A stretch of 64,000 nt of DNA, from positions 8,539 to 72,538 of the forward strand of contig JBGSTD010000065.1 in the NCBI GenBank assembly GCA_041736675.1, written 5' to 3'. Positions 33,600 through 41,591 of the stretch are shown piece after piece; within the stretch, counting starts at the first letter, position 1; each line of letters starts with the position of its first letter. The notes beneath the pieces were generated by a model, which made no database searches, had not been told where the DNA came from, and worked only from the letters and a program-made list of their open reading frames with translations. The DNA comes from Salaquimonas sp041736675. GTDB lineage: Bacteria; Pseudomonadota; Alphaproteobacteria; Rhizobiales; Rhizobiaceae. The translations under genes were made by a program, and so were the position numbers.

Positions 33600-34889
33600 T
33601 TATCTGCCCGACACTGACGGATGAAGCAGCGCGTGAAGCGCAAGCGCCATAATTTTCGCGCTCTGTATCATGTCTTCTATGACAATATATTCGTCAGGAC
33701 GGTGGGCGAGATCCAGAATGCCCGGGCCATAGGCGATGCAATCGTGGAGATGGCCAATGCGTGAGACATGCTTCTGGTCGTAGGTACCGGGAGAGACCAC
33801 ATATTCCGCGTCCCTTCCCAAAACCTGCCTTATTGCTGCTGCTACCGAAGCAGGAACAGGCTTGTCGCGCTCGGTCATGTTGGGCAGCACTTCCATCACG
33901 TCGCGGATATTGTATTCAAACTTCGGACGGCGGGCTTTCAGGTCATCAAGCAGGCTGGTGACTTCGGATTTGACGTCGTCAAGATTTTCTTCAATCAGAA
34001 AGCGTCGGTCGATTGTCATCTTGCAACTGTCAGGAACATTGGGGCTGGGCAGGCCATCAAAGTCATCAGTTTGTCCACCGTGCAGCGAATTGATATTCAT
34101 GGTCGAGGAGCGGGCGCCTTCTGGAACCACCGGCATTGCGGTTTTCTTTAGGTCAAGTTTTGGAAAAAGATTTCTCTCGAAACTTTCCAACACGGCGCCC
34201 ATGTGGCGAATTGCACAATCTCCAAGAAACGGCATGGAGCCATGGGCCTGTTCGCCCAGCGTTTCAATTTCCGCCCACCAAACACCCCGGTGACCAAGGC
34301 AAATCCTGTCCTTGTTAAGCGGCTCTGGAATAATGACATGATCCACACGCGGCTTGGAAAAATAACCTTTGCCGGCCAGATATGCAACGCCGCCATATCC
34401 CCCTGACTCTTCATCCACTGTTCCTGAAATTTCTATTGCGCCATTAAAATCGGCATTGGTTGCGATATAGGCTTCAGCCGCTATGATGGAGGTGGAAAGC
34501 CCGCCCTTCATATCGCAAGTGCCGCGCCCATAGATTTTTCCGTCATGCAGGGTTGCAGCGAAGGGGTCGAAAGTCCAGCCTTCACCTGCTTCCACCACAT
34601 CAATATGTGAATTGAAATGAACGGTAGGTCCAGGATTCCTGCCCTCAAAACGGGCAATGATATTGGTTCGCGGATAGCGGTCACTGTCGCCGGGAGTATT
34701 CTCACCGCGGACATACTCTACCGCAAATCCTGAACGGGCGAGACGGTTGCCGATATATTCCGCGCAAGGGGTGTAAGCTTCTCCGGGCGGATTGACAGTC
34801 GGAAAGCGGATCAGATCCTGCGTTAGGGAAATCAGGTCATCGCGGCGCGCATCGATGGCGTCAAAAAGTTTTTCATTCAGAGTTCTCAT
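33600..34889 (-). CDS. M20-family metallopeptidase (ArgE/DapE type)
   Basis: A 429-residue two-zinc amidohydrolase. Metal and catalytic residues lie in VHFNSHIDVVEAGEGW (His, Asp), YGRGTCDMKGGLSTS (bridging Asp) and SGTVDEESGGYGG (Glu-Glu), with a late His in LDLAHRPDEYIV. The family covers acetylornithine deacetylase, succinyl-DAP desuccinylase and N-acyl amino acid hydrolases. The same strand and short distance to the peptide transporter suggest hydrolysis of an imported acyl-amino acid or dipeptide, rather than housekeeping ArgE or DapE (inference). The start is at MRTLNEKLF. Confidence 0.88.
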   Translation of the reverse strand: MRTLNEKLFDAIDARRDDLISLTQDLIRFPTVNPPGEAYTPCAEYIGNRLARSGFAVEYVRGENTPGDSDRYPRTNIIARFEGRNPGPTVHFNSHIDVVEAGEGWTFDPFAATLHDGKIYGRGTCDMKGGLSTSIIAAEAYIATNADFNGAIEISGTVDEESGGYGGVAYLAGKGYFSKPRVDHVIIPEPLNKDRICLGHRGVWWAEIETLGEQAHGSMPFLGDCAIRHMGAVLESFERNLFPKLDLKKTAMPVVPEGARSSTMNINSLHGGQTDDFDGLPSPNVPDSCKMTIDRRFLIEENLDDVKSEVTSLLDDLKARRPKFEYNIRDVMEVLPNMTERDKPVPASVAAAIRQVLGRDAEYVVSPGTYDQKHVSRIGHLHDCIAYGPGILDLAHRPDEYIVIEDMIQSAKIMALALHALLHPSVSGR

Positions 34890-35085
34890 GAAGGAACTTA
34901 TCCACGGCGGCAAAGGTTTATCAATATGAAATTTTGTAAAAGCGATGCATCCCGCCTAAACACAAAAAATTGATCGGCAAAGTTTACCTTGATATCTGTT
35001 TGTCGAAAAAAATTATCGAAAAAATAGTCAAATGTGGTACAAATGAGGCGGGGTATAAATGTTCAAGGGGGGCAGGGAGTTACAA

Positions 35086-35508
35086 ATGAAATTATTGTTG
35101 TCGACACTTATTCTATTGACCGGATTGTTTTCTAGCCCCGCGTTTTCAGCTGCGCTGGAGGCCCGTATTGACATTTCGGAACAGAAAATGCGGATTTACC
35201 GCCATGGAATTTTGACAGATAGTTGGGATGTTTCAACCGGACGTTCGGGATATCGCACGCCAACAGGCACCTATCGGCCACAGCGCATGTACAAGGAGTA
35301 TTATTCGAGGAAATATGACAATGCGCCTATGCCCTATGCAATCTTTTTCCGCGGCGGTTATGCAGTTCATGGAACAGGGTCGATCCGGGCCCTTGGTCGA
35401 CCTGCATCACATGGCTGTATCAGGCTTCACCCCAACAATGCTGCTGCGTTGTACGGCATGGTCCAACGGGTTGGCAAAAAGAACGTGAAGATCAGCATTC
35501 GTAACTGA
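35086..35508 (+). CDS. L,D-transpeptidase (YkuD domain), exported
   Basis: A 140-residue protein with a signal peptide (MKLLLSTLILLTGLFSSPAFSA) followed directly by a YkuD domain. It has TGRSGYRTPTGTY, YAVHGTGSIRALG and SHGCIRLHPNNA, with catalytic Cys111 in the SHGCIRL motif and His95 upstream. It forms 3-3 cross-links in peptidoglycan or attaches proteins to it. AGGGAG precedes the chosen ATG. There are no extra LysM or SH3 domains, so it is a minimal form. Confidence 0.93.
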   Translation: MKLLLSTLILLTGLFSSPAFSAALEARIDISEQKMRIYRHGILTDSWDVSTGRSGYRTPTGTYRPQRMYKEYYSRKYDNAPMPYAIFFRGGYAVHGTGSIRALGRPASHGCIRLHPNNAAALYGMVQRVGKKNVKISIRN

Positions 35509-35527
35509 TTGATAAAATTGATTTATC

Positions 35528-36490
35528 TTAATGGCCGCTTGCAGTCGACTGCTTGCGGCCTTTTGGTGTCCGCCAGCGCTTGTGAAGCCACAGCCACTGA
35601 TCGGGATACTCCCTGATCCATCCCTCCATCACATCATTGACCATGATGGTCAGTCGTTCGACATCCACTCTTCCGTCCGGAAGATAGGGCAGGTCAAGCT
35701 TGTCCTGCAATTCGATGCGAAACCGTCCGTTTGGCAATCGGACTGTGCGTGCCGGGTATACCGGACAGTTGTAATTGCGGGCAAGTTTGGCAAGCAGGGG
35801 ATTTGCAATCGTCTTGCGGCCGAAAAACTCAACTTCCGGGCCTTTATTGAAATACTGGTCAGCGAGAACACCAACTTTGCCGCCATTATCCATGACCGCG
35901 GACAAGGCCCATGATGCGCCAGCTTTGGAGGGCACCAGATGCCCCATGTTGGTCTTGCGTGCTTTGAGAACCTCACGTGCCAGAAAGCGGTTGTTTGGCG
36001 GACGAAACAGAGCGGTGATATTGAGACCAAAGGCAGCCGCGCCAACCGGCAAAACTTCCCAGTTCCCCGTGTGGGCGGTGAAACAGATCGCAGGACCCTG
36101 ATGATCACGCAGCTCCTCAAAATTCCTTGTGCCAAGAATTTCAAACCGGCCGTTTTCCGGGTTTTCAAGATCTATGTTGAAAATTTTGTCCAGAAAGGCG
36201 TATTCGGCTGCAGTCCGCCCGAGATTTTCCCAGACACCGTGCAGGATTTTCTCGATTTCTGCAGCACTTTTTTCCGGAAATGCCAGTTGAAGATTTTCAC
36301 GCGCAAGCTTAGTGCGCGGATGCAACATGCCAATCCTTCGCGTAATCCATGCCGTTGAGTTGATCGCCGCGTCGGCAGGCAAAAGCTTGATTGCTGCGAG
36401 AAACGTCAACAGCCATCTGGCCAAGGTCCAATCTCTGGCATCGCGCAGCCAAACATACCATTTAGGGTATTTGCTCAGTTTTGCAGCCAA
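35528..36490 (-). CDS. lpxXL: Lipid A very-long-chain acyltransferase LpxXL
   Basis: A 320-residue inner-membrane acyltransferase of the LpxL/HtrB family, with an N-terminal hydrophobic segment. The H-x4-E motif is in CFTAHTGNWEVLP, followed by the FRPPNNRFL segment and KVGVLADQYFNKGPEVEFFG. Its place at the end of the acpXL cluster identifies it as the enzyme transferring the C28 hydroxy fatty acid from AcpXL to lipid A. The 3' end of the gene contains the terminator hairpin of the convergent transpeptidase gene. Confidence 0.93.
   Translation of the reverse strand: MAAKLSKYPKWYVWLRDARDWTLARWLLTFLAAIKLLPADAAINSTAWITRRIGMLHPRTKLARENLQLAFPEKSAAEIEKILHGVWENLGRTAAEYAFLDKIFNIDLENPENGRFEILGTRNFEELRDHQGPAICFTAHTGNWEVLPVGAAAFGLNITALFRPPNNRFLAREVLKARKTNMGHLVPSKAGASWALSAVMDNGGKVGVLADQYFNKGPEVEFFGRKTIANPLLAKLARNYNCPVYPARTVRLPNGRFRIELQDKLDLPYLPDGRVDVERLTIMVNDVMEGWIREYPDQWLWLHKRWRTPKGRKQSTASGH
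35533..35564 (+). terminator. Terminator of the transpeptidase gene, inside the lpxXL 3' end
   Basis: A GGCCGC / GCGGCC stem with an internal self-complementary GCAGTCGACTGC, followed by TTTTGG, 25 bp after the transpeptidase stop. It lies within the last codons of lpxXL on the other strand. Confidence 0.65.
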
Positions 36491-36526
36491 TGTCTCATCC
36501 GGATATTTGCGGCAATGCCATTGACC

Positions 36527-37558
36527 TCAGTCATTGATGCGCATGACAATCTTGCCGAAAACCTTGCGGCCTTCCATGCGTTCCAGCGCGCCGGTAAGGT
36601 CGCCAAATGCCAGTTCTGTGTCAATGACAGGGTGCACAATTCCCTTGGCCATTTTCTCCATGGCGTCGGTCATGTTGCGCATGTTGCAGCCGAAGGAACC
36701 GATCAGCCGCAACTGCTGCTGGAACAGCATCATCAAATTGGTTTCAGCCGATACGCCGCTCGTTGATCCGCAGGTGACCAGACGGCCACCGCGGCGAAGT
36801 ACCAGCATCGACCCTGCCCATGTATCCTTGCCGACATGCTCGAACACAACATCGACACCCTTCTTTTTGGTAATCTTGCGGACAGCCCCCTCAAAGCGAT
36901 CTTCGCGATAGTTGATCACGTGATCAGCGCCAAGGGCCTTGCATTGTTCGATCTTGTCATCGGAACCGACAGTGGTGATAACGGTGCAACCAATTTTCTT
37001 CGCAAGCTGGATCGCAGCGGAGCCAATGCCAGAGCCTCCGGCATGGATCAGAACGGTTTCGCCGCTTTCGAGTTTTGCATTGTCAAACAACATGTGTTCG
37101 CATGTTCCGAACGTCACAGGGGCAACTGCAGCAGCAATATCGGAAAGCCCTTCGGGCGCACGCACGACATTTCTCGCAGGCATGTTGGCATATTCCTGTG
37201 CATAGCCATCAAGGTGAAAGCCGTGAACGCCTTTGGGGTGTTCGCAGTGGTTGTCGCGGCCTTCGCGGCAGGGGCGGCATACGCCGCAAGTGGGGGCGCC
37301 GTAAATGGCAACCAGATCACCGGTTTTCAAACCACTCACGCCGGGTCCGATGGCAGCAATTTCGGCAGATGCTTCAGCACCGATTGTCATGGGGAGTTTG
37401 CGTTTGGCAAAAGCCATTCCGCGCCAGCCCCAGACGTCGATGTGATTGAGGGCAACCACCTTTATTTTCAGTTGCACTTCGCCTTCGCCGGGAGGCGGGG
37501 GCGGGGCAACATCGGTAATTTTAACTTCACGGTCAGAAACAAGCTGAAGAGCGCGCAA
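36527..37558 (-). CDS. adhXL: Zinc-type alcohol dehydrogenase/quinone oxidoreductase of the VLCFA cluster
   Basis: A 343-residue MDR-family protein. Structural zinc Cys residues are in CGVCRPCREGRDNHC, and the NAD(P) Rossmann motif is VLIHAGGSGIGSAAIQLAK. In the acpXL cluster it probably acts as the enoyl reductase of chain extension, although it is named as an alcohol dehydrogenase. The start is a TTG (residues MRALQLV) preceded by AGGAGAG at 7 nt. A longer frame starts at 37612 but lacks a ribosome-binding site. It lies 36 bp ahead of lpxXL. Confidence 0.88.
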   Translation of the reverse strand: MRALQLVSDREVKITDVAPPPPPGEGEVQLKIKVVALNHIDVWGWRGMAFAKRKLPMTIGAEASAEIAAIGPGVSGLKTGDLVAIYGAPTCGVCRPCREGRDNHCEHPKGVHGFHLDGYAQEYANMPARNVVRAPEGLSDIAAAVAPVTFGTCEHMLFDNAKLESGETVLIHAGGSGIGSAAIQLAKKIGCTVITTVGSDDKIEQCKALGADHVINYREDRFEGAVRKITKKKGVDVVFEHVGKDTWAGSMLVLRRGGRLVTCGSTSGVSAETNLMMLFQQQLRLIGSFGCNMRNMTDAMEKMAKGIVHPVIDTELAFGDLTGALERMEGRKVFGKIVMRIND

Positions 37559-37645
37559 TGCTTTCTCTCCTGTATCAGATTTAAAAAAAGGAATAGCCGG
37601 TCGTTCATACAAACGAATGCCGACTATGTGCGGTAAGGCACTTCG

Positions 37646-38923
37646 TTAAGCTACGTCGCGCCCAAATACAAGACAGGCATTTTGTCCGCCAAAACCAAAA
37701 GAATTGGAAAGGACAGTCCTGACCTCGGCGACGCGTTTCACATTTGGAACAACGTCGAGTGGAATTTCGGGATCCGGGGTATCATAATTGATCGTCGGCG
37801 GTATGACGCCTTCTTTCATTGTCAGGAAGGAAAACACTGCTTCAACAGCGCCTCCAGCGGTAAGAGTGTGGCCAATCATTGATTTGTTGGATGAAATCGG
37901 AACATTGTGGATTGCTTCGCCGAATACGGCTTTCAATGAATTATACTCCATCCTGTCGTTTTCCGGAGTAGAGGTGCCATGTGCGTTGATATAGTCCACG
38001 TCGCCGGATTCAATCCCGGCATCTTCGATCGCCTGGCGAATTGTGGTGATTGCCGGTTTTGCATCCGGGCTTGAGCGTGTGCGGTGGAAGTAATCGGCTT
38101 TTTCGCCAACGCCCTTGAGCACACCGATGATATTTGCTCCACGATTTACCGCGTGTTCAAGGGATTCGAGCACCAATGCGCCAGAACCTTCAGCCATAAC
38201 AAAGCCATTGCGGTCTTTCGAGAAAGGACGCGAAGCACCTGCGGGATCATCATTGTGGGCTGAAAGCGCCGAAAGCAGGGAAAAGCGTATCAGGCCTTCA
38301 GCAGTCACCGAGCCGTCAGAAGCAACGCACAAGGCTGCTTTTGTTTCACCCCGGCGAATTGCTTCCATGCCCTGCTGGATTGCGGTTGCTCCCGAAGCGC
38401 AAGCTGTTGAGAGTGAAATCGGCAGGCCTTTGGTGCGATATTTATCCGCGATCCGGTAGGCTATGGTGCCTAACTGAACAAGGGAATGCATCTTTTCGTG
38501 TTTTTTGTCGCGCGCAGCCTGAAGAATTGCGTCATAGCCGGGTTCCATCGTCGGATTTTCGGCCATCAGGGAGAACCGATGCTGCCATTCGAGTTCGACA
38601 GGTGGAGCGGCAAAGAAAAGCGGGCCGGGAAAACCATCAGTTCCAAATCCGGCTTCTTCAAGGGCTTCGCCAGCAGTTGCGTCGGCCATTGCATAGGATA
38701 TCGCCGGCGCAGAAACCTCTTCGGCATCCATGAAATCGACAGTTCCTGCGATATAGGTATTCAGACCTTCAGTTGGAAAGCGTTTGACCTGCCTGATGCC
38801 TGATTTTCCCGCTGTCAGCGATTCCCAGTTGTCTTTCTTGCCTTTGCCAAGGGAAGTAACAACGCCCATGCCGGTTACAACAACAATCGGGCGGCCTTTG
38901 TGATCAGTATATGCAGTTGTCAT
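37646..38923 (-). CDS. fabF1XL: Beta-ketoacyl-ACP synthase of the VLCFA cluster (active subunit)
   Basis: A 425-residue condensing enzyme with an intact triad: Cys175 in SLSTACASG, His315 in INAHGTSTPEND and His352 in SNKSMIGHTLTAGG. It extends AcpXL-bound acyl chains toward C28. The related gene just upstream lacks all three residues, so this is likely the only catalytic ketosynthase of the cluster. It is 17 bp behind that gene in one operon. Confidence 0.94.
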   Translation of the reverse strand: MTTAYTDHKGRPIVVVTGMGVVTSLGKGKKDNWESLTAGKSGIRQVKRFPTEGLNTYIAGTVDFMDAEEVSAPAISYAMADATAGEALEEAGFGTDGFPGPLFFAAPPVELEWQHRFSLMAENPTMEPGYDAILQAARDKKHEKMHSLVQLGTIAYRIADKYRTKGLPISLSTACASGATAIQQGMEAIRRGETKAALCVASDGSVTAEGLIRFSLLSALSAHNDDPAGASRPFSKDRNGFVMAEGSGALVLESLEHAVNRGANIIGVLKGVGEKADYFHRTRSSPDAKPAITTIRQAIEDAGIESGDVDYINAHGTSTPENDRMEYNSLKAVFGEAIHNVPISSNKSMIGHTLTAGGAVEAVFSFLTMKEGVIPPTINYDTPDPEIPLDVVPNVKRVAEVRTVLSNSFGFGGQNACLVFGRDVA

Positions 38924-38940
38924 GAAGGGACCTCTTTTGA

Positions 38941-40140
38941 TCAGGAAATTTTTTGGACGTGGGCAAAGCCCTCGCCTCGATAGTGGCCAATGGAGCTGAC
39001 CATGATGTCGGTAGGCGCCAGCTTTTCAGATTTCTCCGCTGCCTCGAAAGACGGGTAGAAACTGTTGTTGTAGAGCGCCAGTGCAGCAAGGGCTATTCCA
39101 AAGGGAAAGTTTGCCTCAACCGGATTGCCAATGATGCTGGTAAACGAACGGACAGGAACTTCCATACCCAGTTTGCTGCGCAAGGTTTCAAATTCCCAGT
39201 CGGTAATGTCCTTGCAGCCTGTACACCCACTAACAACCGCCAGCGTCGAGGCCGGTTTGACATCCAAATCCTCAATCAGGGCGCTCATGCGTGCTTTTGT
39301 GGACTCGCCATCGCGTGGGCCCAGATCAGAAGCTATAGCGCCCAGTTTTGCATAGGCTTTGGCACCGCGCGCTTTGGCGTGCTCGGCTGACTCAAGCACC
39401 AAAAACACACCCGCGGATCCAAGGATCATTCCGCCGCCGACGGCCTGTCTTTCCTGAACGGGAAGATTGGTGTCGTGAGCAATATAGTGGCCAAGTTCCA
39501 TATTGAGAAACATGTCAGGGCGATGAGAATTGTAGGCACCACCTACGAGCAGGTGGGTACTTTGGCCGGATGCAATTCGGGAAATTGCATCACGAACGGC
39601 TGTAATTCCCGCACCTTCTTCACCCATATACGTACGTGATGAACCGGTTACCTTGTGAACAATCGAAATATTTCCGGCCATCAAATTTGAAAGTTGTGCC
39701 AAAAACAGGGTTGGCCGCAAATCCTGTGGAAGGCGCTCATTGAGGATCAAATCACGGTCGTTGCGTGATTTTGCTTCCTTCATGATATTTTCATCTGTTG
39801 CGATATCGCGCTCACCGCCGCCTGCGCAAACAACCAGATCCATGGTCATCACCAGGTCTTCCTGGTCTTTCATCCCTGCATCATCAAGCGCAAGTCCTGC
39901 TGCATAGGTACCCAGTCGTTGCCAGTTTTCCATCTGGCGCTGGTCCTTGCGCGGTATTTGAAGTGCCCAGTCCATTTCAGGAAGAGGATGGATCGGATAA
40001 GGCTTGTAGGTCTCCATGTCGACTACAGGAGTAGGGGCCTTGTCGCCTCCAAGTGCCTGCCAATGGGTGTCTACACCTTCGCCAAGGCATGAAACGAGGC
40101 CGATGCCGGTGATCCAGACTTCTTTTGTATTTTCTGTCAT
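38941..40140 (-). CDS. fabF2XL: Ketosynthase-like protein lacking the catalytic triad (chain-length-factor-like)
   Basis: A 399-residue thiolase-fold protein by overall similarity (WITGIGLVSCLG; GAYNSHRPDMFLN; GGMILGSAGVFLVLESAEHAKARGA). The nucleophile region reads GSSRTYMGEEGAG instead of TACASG. The first His region reads VVSGCTGCKDITD, and the second reads TSIIGNPVEANFP. None of Cys, His, His is present. It probably dimerises with the active FabF1XL and sets chain length, like KS-beta/CLF of type II polyketide synthases; that is inference from residues. The start is at MTENTKEVW. Confidence 0.9.
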   Translation of the reverse strand: MTENTKEVWITGIGLVSCLGEGVDTHWQALGGDKAPTPVVDMETYKPYPIHPLPEMDWALQIPRKDQRQMENWQRLGTYAAGLALDDAGMKDQEDLVMTMDLVVCAGGGERDIATDENIMKEAKSRNDRDLILNERLPQDLRPTLFLAQLSNLMAGNISIVHKVTGSSRTYMGEEGAGITAVRDAISRIASGQSTHLLVGGAYNSHRPDMFLNMELGHYIAHDTNLPVQERQAVGGGMILGSAGVFLVLESAEHAKARGAKAYAKLGAIASDLGPRDGESTKARMSALIEDLDVKPASTLAVVSGCTGCKDITDWEFETLRSKLGMEVPVRSFTSIIGNPVEANFPFGIALAALALYNNSFYPSFEAAEKSEKLAPTDIMVSSIGHYRGEGFAHVQKIS

Positions 40141-40316
40141 GTCGTCTTCCAAAGTCGATTTGAATGCAGATCGACTCATTTGTGTGTAGTTGATTGTCTT
40201 TATAGGACCGATGTTCTTCTACTATCAATTATCCGTCAGATAAACACCCTTAAATCCTACCGATTTTTGTCTTTGCATATCCGGTCTGCGCGACCTAGAG
40301 TTTTTTATGAAAGCGG

Positions 40317-40772
40317 TCAAAGGTGGGTTTTCATGTCTGCAACTTGCCCTTTGATCAGGGTTTGCAGTGCTTCATTGGGAAAAGGCATGATGGTGAAAGT
40401 CAATTGCGCGTTGGCAACCCTTTTGCCGCCCGACCTGATTTCCGCCTTGGTCACCGCAAAGCCGGAGCCCTCGTGCTCGATCTCGGCCTTGATTTCCAGT
40501 TCTGTATTTGGGCCGACAAAGTCACGCAATTTGCCTTCCTTTACACCAGCCAGAAGCGGAATTTTAGTGAAGTCTATAGTGTGCATGATCAATATGCCTG
40601 AGCATTGAGCCATTGTTTCAATCATCAACACGCCGGGAACCAGGGGATGACCTGGGAAATGACCTTCAAAAACAGTGCTCGTTTCAGGGACAACAGAATT
40701 TGCCCGCATGATCTTTTTTTCCAGATCCACCTCCACAATCCGGTCGATCATCTGAAAATATTCAAGCTGCAT
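40317..40772 (-). CDS. fabZXL: 3-hydroxyacyl-ACP dehydratase of the VLCFA cluster
   Basis: A 151-residue hot-dog dehydratase. The active site FEGHFPGHPLVPGVLMIETMAQ has His38 and Glu52 as in FabZ. It serves chain elongation on AcpXL. GGAG precedes the chosen ATG. Two terminator-like hairpins separate it from acpXL, and 176 bp separate it from fabF2XL. Confidence 0.93.
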   Translation of the reverse strand: MQLEYFQMIDRIVEVDLEKKIMRANSVVPETSTVFEGHFPGHPLVPGVLMIETMAQCSGILIMHTIDFTKIPLLAGVKEGKLRDFVGPNTELEIKAEIEHEGSGFAVTKAEIRSGGKRVANAQLTFTIMPFPNEALQTLIKGQVADMKTHL

Positions 40773-40787
40773 TATCTTCTCCAATTC

Positions 40788-40817
40788 CAAAAAGGCGCGA
40801 CTTCACGGGGTCGTGCC
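40788..40817 (-). terminator. Terminator-like hairpin just upstream of fabZXL
   Basis: A GGCACGAC / GTCGCGCC stem (one G-U pair) with five T residues after it on the minus strand. It lies 16 bp ahead of the fabZXL start, downstream of acpXL. Confidence 0.6.
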
Positions 40818-40837
40818 TTTCGTGTTCTTCCGTAAAT

Positions 40838-40862
40838 AACAAAACAGGCCCCGAGGGGCCTG
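40838..40862 (-). terminator. Terminator-like hairpin downstream of acpXL
   Basis: A CAGGCCCC / GGGGCCTG stem with a very short loop, followed on the minus strand by TTTTGTT. It is the first of two stops between acpXL and the rest of the operon, consistent with high acpXL expression and partial readthrough. Confidence 0.7.
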
Positions 40863-40947
40863 CCAAACTTTGTTTTGATCCCACGGTTTCTGCCGGAAAT
40901 CGAACTGGAAAACCAATCGCAATTTGCGGGAAGACCGGCGATTGCCT

Positions 40948-41223
40948 TCAGGCTTTGGCTGCAACCAGTTCGTCGATTTTGGCTACAAGGTTTTTCATCA
41001 CGAAGTATTCCTCGGTTGAAGCCTTGCCGTCATTGACCTGCTGAGTCCATGATTCCAATGGAATCTTAATGCCGAATTCCTTGTCCACAGCAAATACTAT
41101 GTCAAGAAAGTCGAGGCTGTCGATTCCCAGATCGTCAATTGTGTGGCTGTCAGGTGTGATTTCCTCGCGTGGGATTTCACTGGTTTCCGAAATGATATCG
41201 GCTACTTTGTCAAAAGTGCTCAC
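40948..41223 (-). CDS. acpXL: Specialised acyl carrier protein AcpXL
   Basis: A 91-residue acyl carrier protein for very-long-chain hydroxy fatty acid synthesis. The phosphopantetheine Ser36 is in GIDSLDFLDIVFAVDKEF. The C-terminal part (VNDGKASTEEYFVMKNL) matches AcpXL rather than the housekeeping AcpP. It is the first gene of the acpXL-to-lpxXL block. It is a strong taxonomic marker of Hyphomicrobiales. Confidence 0.96.
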   Translation of the reverse strand: MSTFDKVADIISETSEIPREEITPDSHTIDDLGIDSLDFLDIVFAVDKEFGIKIPLESWTQQVNDGKASTEEYFVMKNLVAKIDELVAAKA

Positions 41224-41591
41224 TATGTGTCCTCATCAAGATCCGGGCTGCATACAAGGGGCCATTGACCACTTGCCGGCATGCCCAATTAAATGGCCGT
41301 TTGACCATAATTGCCCGTATTCATTGCAAACCAGTTTTAGCTGGTAATTTCAACGCAAAAAACAAGGTCCGGCATGTTCCACCACAAAAAAATGGTAGTA
41401 ATTCCGAAATGCTCGCGCGGTGTTTAACTACCAAATCCGGAATTGTCTATAGAAGAAGCAGTGGAACAGCACAGGCACAGGTGCTAAGCACGGTTCAGGA
41501 TGCGTTGGTTTTCGCGCGCGCAAACAGACAAGGTGAACGGATGTGACCGGATTGGAGGCATCCTGAGAATGGTAAAAGGCACGTTTCGGGT
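41224..41591. other. Intergenic control region, acpXL / orphan binding protein
   Basis: This 368-bp gap separates divergent genes and must hold both promoters. I see only short frames without ribosome-binding sites, no convincing hairpin with a T tract and no recognised operator. Confidence 0.4.

Noticed and set aside
23315..35003. The same 15-mer TTGATATCTGTTTGT at 23315-23329 and 34989-35003
   Set aside because: It lies upstream of unrelated genes, has no symmetry beyond GATATC, and a few chance 15-base matches are expected in 64 kb.
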